NCBI GenBank assembly: GCA_036652815.1
Contig: JAVVVE010000002.1
Location: forward strand, 69,829-133,828
Direction: 5' to 3'
Length of the DNA: 64,000 nucleotides
From: SZUA-378 sp036652815
GTDB taxonomy: Bacteria; Bacillota; Clostridia; Lachnospirales; Lachnospiraceae
Part shown: positions 34,442 through 43,699 of the stretch, piece after piece
How the letters are laid out: every line of letters begins with the position of its first letter
Position numbering within the stretch: position 1 is the first letter of the stretch
The notes under the pieces: model-generated
Told to the model about the DNA's origin: nothing
The model's database searches: none
The model's input: the letters and a program-made list of their open reading frames with translations, nothing else
Program-made: the position numbers and the translations under genes

Positions 34442-35332
34442 CTACGAGTAGGATAATAGCTTCAATTCTTTCGTCAGTTGCTGCAGTTGTGTATCGATTC
34501 CACAATCAAAGATGCCGCTGTTGGTCTCCACGAGACAATCCCCTGCTAGCAGTGTCTTATCTTCGATAAATTCCATCGTTGCATTTTGGGCAAGATAGGA
34601 TTGCAATTGATCTTTTTGTTTGTTTACAAACTCGATATCTTCTGAGGAAACTCGAATCAAAAAGTCTTTGCTGCTTCCACTTTGTCCCAGTACATCGGTA
34701 ATGATAGAAACAATAGCCGGTCTAAAGGAATCCAGTTCTACGTGAAAAACATGTTCATAGATACCTGTCAGAGTATCGATAAACATAGGTTCTATCTCTT
34801 CTAATTTATCTGCATAATAACGCTCCAGTCTGGTCTCTTTTTCTTTGAGTTCCTGCTGTATCTCATCCGACTGATGTATGCCCTCTTGATATCCGGTGTC
34901 ATATCCTTCGCGATATCCTTCTGCTTTTCCCTCTTCTCTTGCTCTTTGCCTGATGTTTTCTGCTTCTTGTGCAGCCTTCTCCATCATGGCATCTATCTCT
35001 CCCTGTGCTTCCTGCAGCACTTCTTCTCTGGTCGGTCCTGCCTGAATCGGATGTGCTTTGATGACCGGCAAGGGTTGTAAGGTATCCTCTTCCCCTTCCT
35101 GTGCTGTTTCTGTCTGTTCGCCCATCAGTGCTTCCACCTGGTCTGCATCCAGTCCTTGTGTAAAATCCACCTCTTCAAAGGATGGTGGCATCTGCCCGCG
35201 TTCTTCCTCTTCCTGTTGAATCGCTTCCCGTATCAATTGAAGCTTTTCTTCCAGTATCTCATTGGAATTAATGACTCGAACCTCTTGCCCCTGCATATTG
35301 ACAGCATTTGATTTTAATAGATTCCTAGACAA
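34442..35332 (-). CDS. fliH: Flagellar export ATPase regulator FliH (TTG start)
   Basis: FliH binds FliI and tethers it to the C-ring. I start at TTG 35332, because GGAGGTGA lies nine bases upstream and the protein then opens SRNLLKSNAVNMQGQEVRV as clostridial FliH do. The start overlaps the fliG stop by 8 nt. The product has 296 residues with an acidic middle, a GxxxG-like helical stretch (EGYREGYDTGYQEGI) and a C-terminal FliH/V-ATPase E domain. Confidence 0.88.
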   Translation of the reverse strand: MSRNLLKSNAVNMQGQEVRVINSNEILEEKLQLIREAIQQEEEERGQMPPSFEEVDFTQGLDADQVEALMGEQTETAQEGEEDTLQPLPVIKAHPIQAGPTREEVLQEAQGEIDAMMEKAAQEAENIRQRAREEGKAEGYREGYDTGYQEGIHQSDEIQQELKEKETRLERYYADKLEEIEPMFIDTLTGIYEHVFHVELDSFRPAIVSIITDVLGQSGSSKDFLIRVSSEDIEFVNKQKDQLQSYLAQNATMEFIEDKTLLAGDCLVETNSGIFDCGIDTQLQQLTKELKLLSYS

Positions 35333-36341
35333 TAATCTCGTCACCTCCGCCTCTGGAAATAACAATCTCTGCTGAATCTTCTAATTTTCTAATTACATTA
35401 ACAATCTTTTGTTGTGCTTCTTCTACATCTTTCATACGAACCGGACCCATAAAGTCCATGTCTTCTTTAATCATCACACCCAGACGTTTGGATAAATTGT
35501 TAAAGATAGCTGCCTGTACCTGCTCATTAGAGCCTTTGAGTGCAATCGCAAGGTCATTATTATCCACATCTCGCAGTACCCTCTGAATAGCTCTGTCATC
35601 GAGTAATAAGACATCCTCAAATACAAACATCTTTTTACGAATCTCATCTGCAAGTTCAGGTTCCTCAATCTCCAGACTCTCCATGATATGCTTCTCTGTT
35701 CCACGATCTACTGTATTTAAGATCTCAACAACAGCATCCACACCACCGATGATGGTGTAATCCTGATTGACTAAGGATGCTAATTTAGACTCCAACACTT
35801 TTTCTACTTCTTTGATAACATCCGGACTGGTACGATCCATCAAGGCAATACGCTTGGCTACATCTGCCTGTCTGTCCGGCGTCAGCGATGAGATGATTGA
35901 AGAAGATTGTGCAGGTGATAAATAAGATAGAATCAAAGCAATCGTCTGAGGATGTTCGTCCTGGATAAAGTTAAGGAGTTGCGATGCATCTGTTTTGCGG
36001 ATAAATTCAAAAGGTTTTACCTGCAAAGAAGCGGTCAGTTTGCTGATAACATCCAGTGCTTTATCGGTACCGAGTGCTTTCTCCAATAATTCTTTGGCAT
36101 ATCCAATACCACCTTCTGCGATATACTGCTGTGCCAGACAGATCTCATAGAACTGATTGATGACAGTGTCCTTGATCTGTGGTGTAATACTTCTCGTATT
36201 GGCAATCTCCAATGTAATCTCTTCTATCTCTTCTTCCTTCAAATGTTTAAATACCAGAGAAGACTTCTCAGGGCCTAACGCAATCAGAAGGATAGCTGCT
36301 TTTTGAATGCCATTAATCTTATCATCCGAACTCTTAGCCAT
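35325..36341 (-). CDS. fliG: Flagellar motor switch protein FliG
   Basis: FliG is the rotor protein that receives torque from MotA. The 338-residue product shows the N-terminal domain that binds FliF (GIQKAAILLIALGPEKSSLV), the middle domain with the EHPQTIALILSYL motif, and the C-terminal torque helix region with charged residues (DDRAIQRVLRDVDNNDLAIALKG). It comes 6 nt after fliF. Everything expected of the family is present. Confidence 0.97.
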   Translation of the reverse strand: MAKSSDDKINGIQKAAILLIALGPEKSSLVFKHLKEEEIEEITLEIANTRSITPQIKDTVINQFYEICLAQQYIAEGGIGYAKELLEKALGTDKALDVISKLTASLQVKPFEFIRKTDASQLLNFIQDEHPQTIALILSYLSPAQSSSIISSLTPDRQADVAKRIALMDRTSPDVIKEVEKVLESKLASLVNQDYTIIGGVDAVVEILNTVDRGTEKHIMESLEIEEPELADEIRKKMFVFEDVLLLDDRAIQRVLRDVDNNDLAIALKGSNEQVQAAIFNNLSKRLGVMIKEDMDFMGPVRMKDVEEAQQKIVNVIRKLEDSAEIVISRGGGDEIIV

Positions 36342-36347
36342 ACCTTC

Positions 36348-37943
36348 TTACCCCCAATCTTCATTTAGCCAGTTACGCAGCAGATTTGCCGCTGCCTCAG
36401 GATTCTCTTCTACAAACTTCTCTACCATCTGCCGTTCCTGTGATTTGGCTTCTGCACCGATATCTTCCAATGCTACTTCCGGTGTTGATTGTAATAAAGT
36501 CTCAACCGATAATTCTTCCTCTTCCTCGACTGGTTTCTCGCCTTTCATACTTCTTAAGACCACAAACGCCAGTAACGCTAAAATAATCACAATCAATACG
36601 ATCTGTAAAATATCGGTTACTTTGATCTTTCCGCCTGCTGCATCTACATACATGGGTTCTTCATACGCAACGATAGAAATATCCGCTTCGCCTATCCCGG
36701 TAGCTTTGGCAACCAGAGTAACAAAATCTTTATCTGTTGTCAGCTTAGTTCTTGCACTATTGGCTGCTTTATATTCATCCCAGGTAATGCCCTCCAATAA
36801 TCCCTGACTTTTTGCATCTTCTTCTTTTAATATCTTATATTTAATCGCCGCTACCGACAAAGAGGACTGATCATATACGATCACTCCGCCCGGTGTTGTG
36901 GTACTCGTAATGGACTCATCCTGTAAAAAATCTTCCGAAATCTCCGAAACAGAATCTGAATTCTGTGTATTGTTTTCCATCACATAAGTTGTCTCGGTAT
37001 TGGACGTAGTGCCCGGGATACCGGCATTACCACCTGTTGAATCTGACTGGTAGGTATCTTTATGGCTATAGAGTCCCTGATCTGTGCCCTCCGGTGCCGA
37101 GTAAGCATGTGTTGTATTTTCTTTGGAAGAAAAATCAAGTTTAAGATTGCTGGCTACTTCTACATTATCGAACTCATTCGTCCCCAGCAAGACCTTCTTA
37201 ACTTCATTTTTGACCATATTCTCAGCTTGCTGTTTCACAGTCAACTGGTTGCTGGCACCACCCGATACGGAATAATTATCCTCTCCCGCATAGAGAAGCT
37301 TTCCGTTGGTATCCACTATTGTAATATTATTCATCGTCTTATTACCCAGTGCTGTGGCAACGATTCTGGCGATAGAAGTAGCCGCATCTTCCGGCATCTC
37401 TCCATCAATGCCCAGAATAATGCTGGCAAAAGATTCTTCTTCTTCTTTAATGAGTGTTCCATCATCTTCCGGAACCGAAATCTGTACACTGGCACTCTGC
37501 ACAAAAGAGTATGCCATAAGATCTTCTTCTAATTGACCTTCGCAATATAGCTTATAACGTTTCTGTTTATCGGCCTCCGTTGTACTGAATCCACCCTTAA
37601 ACACATTCTCCATGTCATAAGCTGCCACCGGTATATCATTGGCACCTAACAACAGATTGGCATCTGACAACTGACTTTTCAAAATCGTAATCACCAATCC
37701 ATCATCTGATACTTTATACGTCAGTTTTTCTCCATCTAATAATTCTTTCACGACGGAAGCTTCCTTTGTAGATTCACAAGTCGCCAGCAATTCATACTGT
37801 GGTCTGGTAAGCACTGTAATCAAAATAGCAAAAGCAAACACGACTCCTGCACTGCCACAGATAATAATCGTCTTCTGTTTTGATGTAAATTTATTCCACC
37901 ATTCCATTATCTTCGCCGGAATCGCTTTCAGCTTATCTACCAT
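36348..37943 (-). CDS. fliF: Flagellar MS-ring protein FliF
   Basis: FliF forms the MS ring in the membrane, the base on which the flagellum is built. The 531-residue protein has two membrane helices (about 28-48 and 447-468), the ring-building motifs between them, and a C-terminal cytoplasmic tail that binds FliG (ANLLRNWLNEDWG). The disordered Thr/Ser-rich stretch near 300-345 is typical of the variable central loop. It is followed after 6 nt by fliG. Confidence 0.97.
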   Translation of the reverse strand: MVDKLKAIPAKIMEWWNKFTSKQKTIIICGSAGVVFAFAILITVLTRPQYELLATCESTKEASVVKELLDGEKLTYKVSDDGLVITILKSQLSDANLLLGANDIPVAAYDMENVFKGGFSTTEADKQKRYKLYCEGQLEEDLMAYSFVQSASVQISVPEDDGTLIKEEEESFASIILGIDGEMPEDAATSIARIVATALGNKTMNNITIVDTNGKLLYAGEDNYSVSGGASNQLTVKQQAENMVKNEVKKVLLGTNEFDNVEVASNLKLDFSSKENTTHAYSAPEGTDQGLYSHKDTYQSDSTGGNAGIPGTTSNTETTYVMENNTQNSDSVSEISEDFLQDESITSTTTPGGVIVYDQSSLSVAAIKYKILKEEDAKSQGLLEGITWDEYKAANSARTKLTTDKDFVTLVAKATGIGEADISIVAYEEPMYVDAAGGKIKVTDILQIVLIVIILALLAFVVLRSMKGEKPVEEEEELSVETLLQSTPEVALEDIGAEAKSQERQMVEKFVEENPEAAANLLRNWLNEDWG

Positions 37944-37986
37944 CTTACGGTCTCTCCCTTACTGTATATCCTATTTCAGCACATGC

Positions 37987-38313
37987 TTATATCTGCATCT
38001 GCATAATCTCTTTGTATGCTTCCATAAATTTATCCCGGACAGCTATCGTATAACTCATAGCCGTGGATGCTTTCTGCGTTGCGATAATGAGGTCATGCGT
38101 ATTATCCGTCTCTCCCATTGCCAGTCTGATCTGTTCATTTTCTTTATCCGATATGTAAGCATCTGTAGTTTTGATATTATCTACTGCTGAGTTTAAAATG
38201 GCATCAAACATATTGCCGCCATCCGACCCATCTGCTTTCTTTGCAATCGCACTTTTAGATACCGCTTCCTGAATCGCTCCCGAACTAACATTGTATAAAG
38301 ATGATATATCCAT
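37987..38313 (-). CDS. fliE: Flagellar hook-basal body protein FliE
   Basis: FliE joins the MS ring to the rod. The 108-residue helical protein has the conserved C-terminal half (DLIIATQKASTAMSYTIAVR, then DKFMEAYKEIMQMQI). It lies in the classic flgB-flgC-fliE-fliF order with GGAGG upstream. Confidence 0.95.
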   Translation of the reverse strand: MDISSLYNVSSGAIQEAVSKSAIAKKADGSDGGNMFDAILNSAVDNIKTTDAYISDKENEQIRLAMGETDNTHDLIIATQKASTAMSYTIAVRDKFMEAYKEIMQMQI

Positions 38314-38377
38314 CTTTCTATCCTCCTTGGTGTCTTACCGGTCTCTTTCCGGTCTCTATTTATGATGTATCCCGCTA

Positions 38378-38818
38378 TTACTGCCCCATCTCAAGACCCT
38401 TCATCGCTATGGACTTGCTGGCTGTAAATGCTGTTGCATTGGCTTCAAAAGCACGGCTGGCATCGATTAAATCCGTCATCTCAGCTACGATATTTACATT
38501 AGGATAGGTAACATAGCCATCTGCATCTGCATCCGGGTGTGCCGGGTCATACGCTTTATGCCCTTCCGTCTTATCTTCTACCACCGAGCTCACTTTCACT
38601 CCTTTACCGGAATACTGATCCGTAGCTCGATTCAGGACTCTGCTAAATGGTGTCTGTGAACCTTTTTCTTCAAACGTAACTAATTTTCTCCTGTATGGTG
38701 TACCATCTTCCGTTCGTGTAGTATTGGCATTGGCTACATTCTCCGAGATAATATCCATACGATATTGTTGTGCTGTCAAACCGGATGCATTAATATCAAA
38801 AGCAGTAAACATTCCCAT
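38378..38818 (-). CDS. flgC: Flagellar rod protein FlgC
   Basis: A proximal rod protein. I use ATG 38818, which has GGAGG eight bases upstream (146 residues); the frame opens 10 codons earlier but without a site. The start MGMFTAFDINASGLTAQQYR and the C-terminal ASRAFEANATAFTASKSIA are the rod-protein signatures. It lies between flgB and fliE. Confidence 0.95.
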   Translation of the reverse strand: MGMFTAFDINASGLTAQQYRMDIISENVANANTTRTEDGTPYRRKLVTFEEKGSQTPFSRVLNRATDQYSGKGVKVSSVVEDKTEGHKAYDPAHPDADADGYVTYPNVNIVAEMTDLIDASRAFEANATAFTASKSIAMKGLEMGQ

Positions 38819-38857
38819 AATAGATTCCTCCATTCCTATTGTTCTCATAGCCTAACT

Positions 38858-39247
38858 CTATTTCATAACTGCCTTCAGTCCTGTGAAAGTATCATTAGAG
38901 CTCTGAATCAAAGCATTATATTTAATCTGATTCTTAACCAGATTCACGTTCTCTGTCTGCATATCTACGTTATTACCATCTAATCGATAAGAGAAACCAT
39001 CATAATCCGTATAAGTCCTTGGCTTTAAGTGATTGACATGGAGATGACCAACCTTGGAATCCATCGTCTGATATTTGGAATTTTTGAGGGCTCTTTGCAA
39101 TTCTGATTCAAACGCAACATCCTGTCTCTTATAATTAGGTGTCGTAGCATTGGCAATATTATTGGTAATTGCCTCGTTGCGAACCCATGCTGCATCTGCC
39201 GCTTTGTCCAATACATTAATATAATTAAATACACCTGAATCAATCAT
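38858..39247 (-). CDS. flgB: Flagellar rod protein FlgB (first gene of the cluster)
   Basis: A proximal rod protein of 129 residues with the N-terminal helix (VRNEAITNNIANATTPNYKR) and C-terminal helix (NLVKNQIKYNALIQSSNDTF) that pack in the rod. It has AGGAGG before ATG and heads the flagellar cluster. The promoter at 39292-39319 lies about 45 nt upstream. codY precedes it, as in B. subtilis. Confidence 0.96.
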   Translation of the reverse strand: MIDSGVFNYINVLDKAADAAWVRNEAITNNIANATTPNYKRQDVAFESELQRALKNSKYQTMDSKVGHLHVNHLKPRTYTDYDGFSYRLDGNNVDMQTENVNLVKNQIKYNALIQSSNDTFTGLKAVMK

Positions 39248-39291
39248 AAGTAACCTCCTATGCTCATGAATTTACATACAACTCCTATTAC

Positions 39292-39319
39292 ATTATAATT
39301 TATTTCAGGAAAAACACAA
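39292..39319 (-). promoter_or_regulatory. Sigma-A promoter of the fla/che cluster
   Basis: TTGTGT (39314-39319), a 16-nt spacer and TATAAT (39292-39297). The -35 hexamer is part of the 3' arm of the hairpin at 39311-39356. The transcript would start near 39285 and reach flgB after about 38 nt. Confidence 0.65.
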
Positions 39320-39356
39320 GGCTTTTTTGACAAAAAAGCACTTTATCTTGTGTTTT
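39311..39356 (-). terminator. Second hairpin between codY and flgB
   Basis: AAACACAAG pairs with CTTGTGTTT around an inner stem GCTTTTTT/AAAAAAGC with a 3-nt loop; a seven-base bulge lies on the 5' side. A short T stretch follows. It may terminate codY read-through, and its 3' arm supplies the -35 box of the flgB promoter. Confidence 0.6.
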
Positions 39357-39408
39357 CTCCTATTTTAAACACTACATATACCCAAACATGTTTTTTATTT
39401 TCTACAAA

Positions 39409-39451
39409 GATAAAAGGATTCATTGAATTGCCATCAATAAATCCTTTTATC
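39409..39451 (-). terminator. Hairpin directly after codY
   Basis: GATAAAAGGATT and AATCCTTTTATC form a 12-bp stem with a partly paired loop, about 24 nt after the codY stop. The following bases (TTTGTAG) give only a weak U tract, so this is a probable but not strong terminator. Confidence 0.6.
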
Positions 39452-39474
39452 TATGCATCATTATGTGGTTTGTT

Positions 39475-40260
39475 CTATTTGCGTTTACTTTTTCTCAATT
39501 TATCAATCTCTTCAAAAACAACATCATTCACGACTTTAATGTAAGTGCCTTTCATACCGGAAGAACGAGATTCTATGACACCGGCACTTTCGAATTTACG
39601 AAGTGCATTCACGATAACCGATCTCGTAATGCCTACCCTGTCCGCTATCTTGCTGGCAACCAAAATGCCTTCCATGCCATCCAGTTCATCAAAAATATGA
39701 ATAATCGCTTCTACTTCCGAGAAGGACAGCGTACTGATGGCGGATTTTACAACGGAGACCTTACGGTCTTCCTCTGCACTCTCTTCATTCACCGCTCTTA
39801 GCATCTCAAGTCCCACTACTGTAGTTCCATATTCACATAAGATAATATCATCGATATCATACTGCTCTCCGATCTTATAGATAAACAGAGTTCCCAGACG
39901 CTCCCCCGCGATACCGATCGGTGTTGCAATTGCATGATACTGTTCTATATTCGTTGACTCAAATCCCAGCGTCGATAGATTCACATTCTCTTTGGTAGAT
40001 AAGACAGCCAGCATTCTTTCATTTAACATCGGATCAATAAAGCTCCCTACTTCTTCTTGGATCAGTTCATGAAGAGAACCATAGCAATCTTTGGTACCAA
40101 CCCCCAGCACCTTACCCTTTCTGCTAATCACAAGTACATTGGATTCAATAATATCCATCATAACATTACAAATATCGTCAAATACTACTTTGCTAGTATC
40201 ATTGTTATGAAGTAATTTACCAATTTTACGTGTTTTATCTAATAATTGCACACTACTCAT
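39475..40260 (-). CDS. codY: Global nutrient regulator CodY
   Basis: CodY senses branched-chain amino acids and GTP and represses stationary-phase, transport and often motility genes. I start at ATG 40260 (GGAGGCAGGGA site), giving the family's usual 261 residues beginning MSSVQLLDKTRKIGKLL; the open frame to 40299 is non-coding. An N-terminal GAF domain is followed by a C-terminal winged helix-turn-helix (VASKIADRVGITRSVIVNAL, then LRKFESAGVIESRSSGMKGT). It lies between topA and flgB. Confidence 0.97.
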   Translation of the reverse strand: MSSVQLLDKTRKIGKLLHNNDTSKVVFDDICNVMMDIIESNVLVISRKGKVLGVGTKDCYGSLHELIQEEVGSFIDPMLNERMLAVLSTKENVNLSTLGFESTNIEQYHAIATPIGIAGERLGTLFIYKIGEQYDIDDIILCEYGTTVVGLEMLRAVNEESAEEDRKVSVVKSAISTLSFSEVEAIIHIFDELDGMEGILVASKIADRVGITRSVIVNALRKFESAGVIESRSSGMKGTYIKVVNDVVFEEIDKLRKSKRK

Positions 40261-40311
40261 TCCCTGCCTCCAATTCTCAAAAAATATCCCTTGCCACATG
40301 TAATTAAAGTT

Positions 40312-40340
40312 ATATTATCACATGTAACAGGGGATATCAA
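40312..40340 (-). promoter_or_regulatory. Sigma-A promoter of codY
   Basis: TTGATA (40335-40340), a 17-nt spacer and TAATAT (40312-40317) with a TGA extension. The repeat TTACATGTG occurs once in the spacer and once just downstream. A degenerate CodY-box-like stretch (40353-40367) lies upstream of the -35. Confidence 0.7.
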
Positions 40341-40361
40341 TAAATTATAGTGAATTTTCTA

Positions 40362-42437
40362 TTAATTTTCCACAATTTTGTTTATTACTGTTCCGCACTG
40401 GACGTCCGAGCACACCAGTTTGTTCCCTTTTTCCAACATAATAGAACCGCATACGCTACATTTTATATCAGAAGGTTTCTGCCATACCATAAAATCACAG
40501 GTTGGATTATCGATACATCCATAATATCTCCTGCCCTTCTTCGTTTTGCGTATCACAATATCTTTGCCGCATTTTGGACAGGCAATCCCTATTTTCTCTA
40601 GGTATGCCTTGGTATAACGACAATCCGGAAATCCAGGACAAGCTAAGAACTTACCGTGTGGACCATACTTAATGACTAGATTCTTTCCACACTGTTCACA
40701 TAATTCTTCTGTTACTTCATCTGCAATCTCTACTTCTTCCAGTTCTTTCTCAGCGATCAGGACTGCCTCATTTAAATCAGGATAAAAGTTAGCGATAACG
40801 GTCTTCCAGTTCACGACTCCTTCTTCAACCTTATCCAATAAAGCCTCCATATTGGCCGTAAAATCTACATTAACAATAGAAGAAAAAGCTTCCTTCATCA
40901 TGTTATTTACCACTTCACCGAGTTCTGTTACATAAAGGTTTTTATTTTCTTTAATGATATATCTTCTTGCCATAATCGTGGTAATCGTAGGTGCATAGGT
41001 ACTTGGGCGTCCAATCCCAAGTTCCTCTAAGGAACGTACGAGCGTAGCCTCTGTATAATGTGCCGATGGCTGTGTAAAATGCTGCTTTGTTTCAAAACTA
41101 TCAAAACTCAATTTACTGTCTTTGCTAATCGACTTCATCAAGGCGTTGGCTTCCGGTTTCTCATTGTCTTCATCTGTATACACACTCATGAAACCATCAA
41201 ATAGTACTTTGGAAGCAGCAACTGTAAATCGATACTCTCCCGCCTCAATCTTTACCGATGTGGTCTCATGTCTGGCAACACTCATACGGCTTGCGGTGAA
41301 ACGTTTCCATATCAATTGATAGAGTCTGAATTGATCTCTGCTTAGGGATTCTTTCAAAATCACCGGTGTTCTTGCAATCTCAGTTGGTCTGATTGCTTCA
41401 TGGGCATCCTGTATCTTTTTCGTGCTCTTTTTCTCTATCGTTTCCTGTGCAACATATTCTACTCCGTACTGATCCTCAATATATTGTTTGGCGATACTCT
41501 GTGCTTCTTCTGAGATTCTGGTAGAATCGGTACGAAGATACGTAATGACACCGATCGTTCCGTTTCCTTTGATATCGATACCTTCGTATAATTGTTGTGC
41601 AATTCGCATGGTTTTCTGCGTTGAGAAATTAAGCACTTTGCTGGCTTCCTGCTGTAAGGTACTGGTGGTAAAAGGAAGCGGTGCCTTTTTAATACGTTCT
41701 CCCTTTTTCACATCTGCCACATGATAATTCGCCTTTTTCAATGCTTTTAATATAACATTTAATTCTTCTTCTGACTGTATCGTCTGTTTGCCGTCTTTAT
41801 CGCCGTAAAATTTAGCGATTAACGGTTTCTTCTCTCCTGCCACTGATAATTGTGCATCCAAAGACCAATACTCCTGTGGAATAAAAGCATTAATCTCATC
41901 TTCTCTGTCACAAATGATACGCAGTGCAACCGATTGTACACGGCCTGCACTCAGACCTCTTTTGATCTTAGCCCAGAGCAACGGGGAAATACGGTATCCG
42001 ACCATGCGGTCTAAGATTCTTCTCGCCTGTTGAGCATTTACCAGATTCATATCTATCTCTCGTGCATGCTTCAAAGAATCTTTGACTGCATTCTTTGTAA
42101 TCTCATTAAATGCGATTCGATAGACCTGTTTATTCTCTAGCTTAAGCGATTCATATAAATGCCAGGAGATTGCTTCTCCTTCACGGTCAGGGTCAGTTGC
42201 GAGATATATCTTCTCTGCCTTCTTCACTTCTTTGCGAAGTTTGGCAAGGATATCTCCTTTCCCTCGAATCGTAATGTATTTAGGTTCGTAATCGTGTTCA
42301 ATATCTATCCCCATCTGACTCTTGGGTAAATCACGTACATGTCCATTGCTTGCGGCTACTTCATAGTTCGCACCTAAGAATTTTTTAATCGTTTTAACCT
42401 TCGCCGGTGATTCTACAATCACTAGATACTTTGCCAT
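40362..42437 (-). CDS. topA: DNA topoisomerase I
   Basis: Type IA topoisomerase that relaxes negative supercoils. The 691-residue protein has the TOPRIM domain (VESPAKVKTIKKFLG, then DPDREGEAISWHL), the active-site Tyr in GVITYLRTDSTRIS, and three C-terminal Cys4 zinc-ribbon modules (starting CEQCGKNL, CPKCGKDI and CSVCGSIM). Length is normal. It lies between dprA and codY, which reproduces the B. subtilis order but lacks the trmFO, xerC and hslVU genes found there. Confidence 0.97.
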   Translation of the reverse strand: MAKYLVIVESPAKVKTIKKFLGANYEVAASNGHVRDLPKSQMGIDIEHDYEPKYITIRGKGDILAKLRKEVKKAEKIYLATDPDREGEAISWHLYESLKLENKQVYRIAFNEITKNAVKDSLKHAREIDMNLVNAQQARRILDRMVGYRISPLLWAKIKRGLSAGRVQSVALRIICDREDEINAFIPQEYWSLDAQLSVAGEKKPLIAKFYGDKDGKQTIQSEEELNVILKALKKANYHVADVKKGERIKKAPLPFTTSTLQQEASKVLNFSTQKTMRIAQQLYEGIDIKGNGTIGVITYLRTDSTRISEEAQSIAKQYIEDQYGVEYVAQETIEKKSTKKIQDAHEAIRPTEIARTPVILKESLSRDQFRLYQLIWKRFTASRMSVARHETTSVKIEAGEYRFTVAASKVLFDGFMSVYTDEDNEKPEANALMKSISKDSKLSFDSFETKQHFTQPSAHYTEATLVRSLEELGIGRPSTYAPTITTIMARRYIIKENKNLYVTELGEVVNNMMKEAFSSIVNVDFTANMEALLDKVEEGVVNWKTVIANFYPDLNEAVLIAEKELEEVEIADEVTEELCEQCGKNLVIKYGPHGKFLACPGFPDCRYTKAYLEKIGIACPKCGKDIVIRKTKKGRRYYGCIDNPTCDFMVWQKPSDIKCSVCGSIMLEKGNKLVCSDVQCGTVINKIVEN

Positions 42438-42520
42438 TTATCAATTCCCCTATTCTTGTAATATGCTCTTATTCAGGTATCTTTTGTGCTCTGATACGCT
42501 TATCCTGCAATCGTGGTACA

Positions 42521-43699
42521 CTATACACTATATTGCCTGTTGTTGCAAGTCAAATAATAAAAAGCACCTTTTTGTGCAACGATTTCTCTCATCTGCAGGC
42601 TTACTAATTCTTGTAATACCAAAGGCATACCGAACTGCTCAGAGGGATCGTGTTCTAATATCTTTCGATAAATAGTTTCTACCGATTGCGGATATTCATC
42701 CATCTGTTGCAGTATTTTTTTTTGCATATTGTTAAGTATAACATCCTGTCTGTTTTCCTCCGTTTGTTCCCCATACTTGAGTTTCACCGCAGCCGCCGGT
42801 AATACCGTATCCAAAATATGGCTATGCTCTCTTAGCTCTGTTATAAAATCAGATACTGACAATGCGATCCCTGCTCCCTGCTGAATCAGATGATTACAAC
42901 CAAAGCTCAGAGCATCCGTTGTTCTGCCGGGCAGGGCATAGACCTCTTTCCCTTGTTCCAATGCCATATCTACCGTAATCAGAGTTCCGCTTCGTGCTTT
43001 GGCTTCCACCACTAAAACCGCATCTGATAATCCACTGATGATTCGATTACGTGGTGGAAAATAATTTGGTTTGGGGGAGGTACCCGGTATATATTCGGAT
43101 AGAATACCGCCTTGTGTCAGCATGCGATCATAAATAGCTTGATTTTCCTGTGGATAACAGATATCTACACCACACCCCAAAACACCAAAGGTTCTGCCGC
43201 CTGCTTCCATCGCTCCTTTTTGACTAATGCTGTCAACGCCCATTGCAAGACCGCTTATGACCTGGATCCCTTCTTTTGCCAATCCCATCCCAAATTCTCT
43301 TGCCATAAAACGTCCATATGCCGAGCACTGCCTGGCACCTATAATCGCAATCGTCGGTTTTTCTTCCTCCGGCAGTGCTCCTTTCACATAGATCGCATAA
43401 GGTGCATCCGGGATATGGCGTAACCGCGTCGGATACTCCTCCTGCTGTATGGAAAGAAATCTAATCTGTTGTTGTTCCAGACGTTCATATTCTGTGTACA
43501 GATTCCATGTTTTTTTATGTTGCTTATAGGTAATCATCTGCTTGGCTGTCAGAATCTCCTCTACCTCATCCAAAGGGAGATGATACACTTCTTCCGGTGT
43601 GCCTGCCAAGTTTAATAATCTTTGTATGCTTACCTTTCCCACACCTAATGTAGTATCCAGCCAATACGCATAGGGCAGTTGTCTCTTAGTTTGATTCAC
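42521..43699 (-). CDS. dprA: DNA-processing protein DprA (Smf)
   Basis: DprA loads RecA on incoming single-stranded DNA. The 392-residue protein has an N-terminal SAM-like region, the Rossmann-fold core (IAIIGARQCSAYGRFMAREF, ISGLAMGVDSISQKGAMEAG, GGILSEYIPGTSPKPNYFPP) and a C-terminal winged-helix domain. It starts with GTG, which overlaps the comM stop by 4 nt, with GGAGG ten bases upstream. It is coupled to comM, the other transformation-linked gene. Confidence 0.95.
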   Translation of the reverse strand: MNQTKRQLPYAYWLDTTLGVGKVSIQRLLNLAGTPEEVYHLPLDEVEEILTAKQMITYKQHKKTWNLYTEYERLEQQQIRFLSIQQEEYPTRLRHIPDAPYAIYVKGALPEEEKPTIAIIGARQCSAYGRFMAREFGMGLAKEGIQVISGLAMGVDSISQKGAMEAGGRTFGVLGCGVDICYPQENQAIYDRMLTQGGILSEYIPGTSPKPNYFPPRNRIISGLSDAVLVVEAKARSGTLITVDMALEQGKEVYALPGRTTDALSFGCNHLIQQGAGIALSVSDFITELREHSHILDTVLPAAAVKLKYGEQTEENRQDVILNNMQKKILQQMDEYPQSVETIYRKILEHDPSEQFGMPLVLQELVSLQMREIVAQKGAFYYLTCNNRQYSV

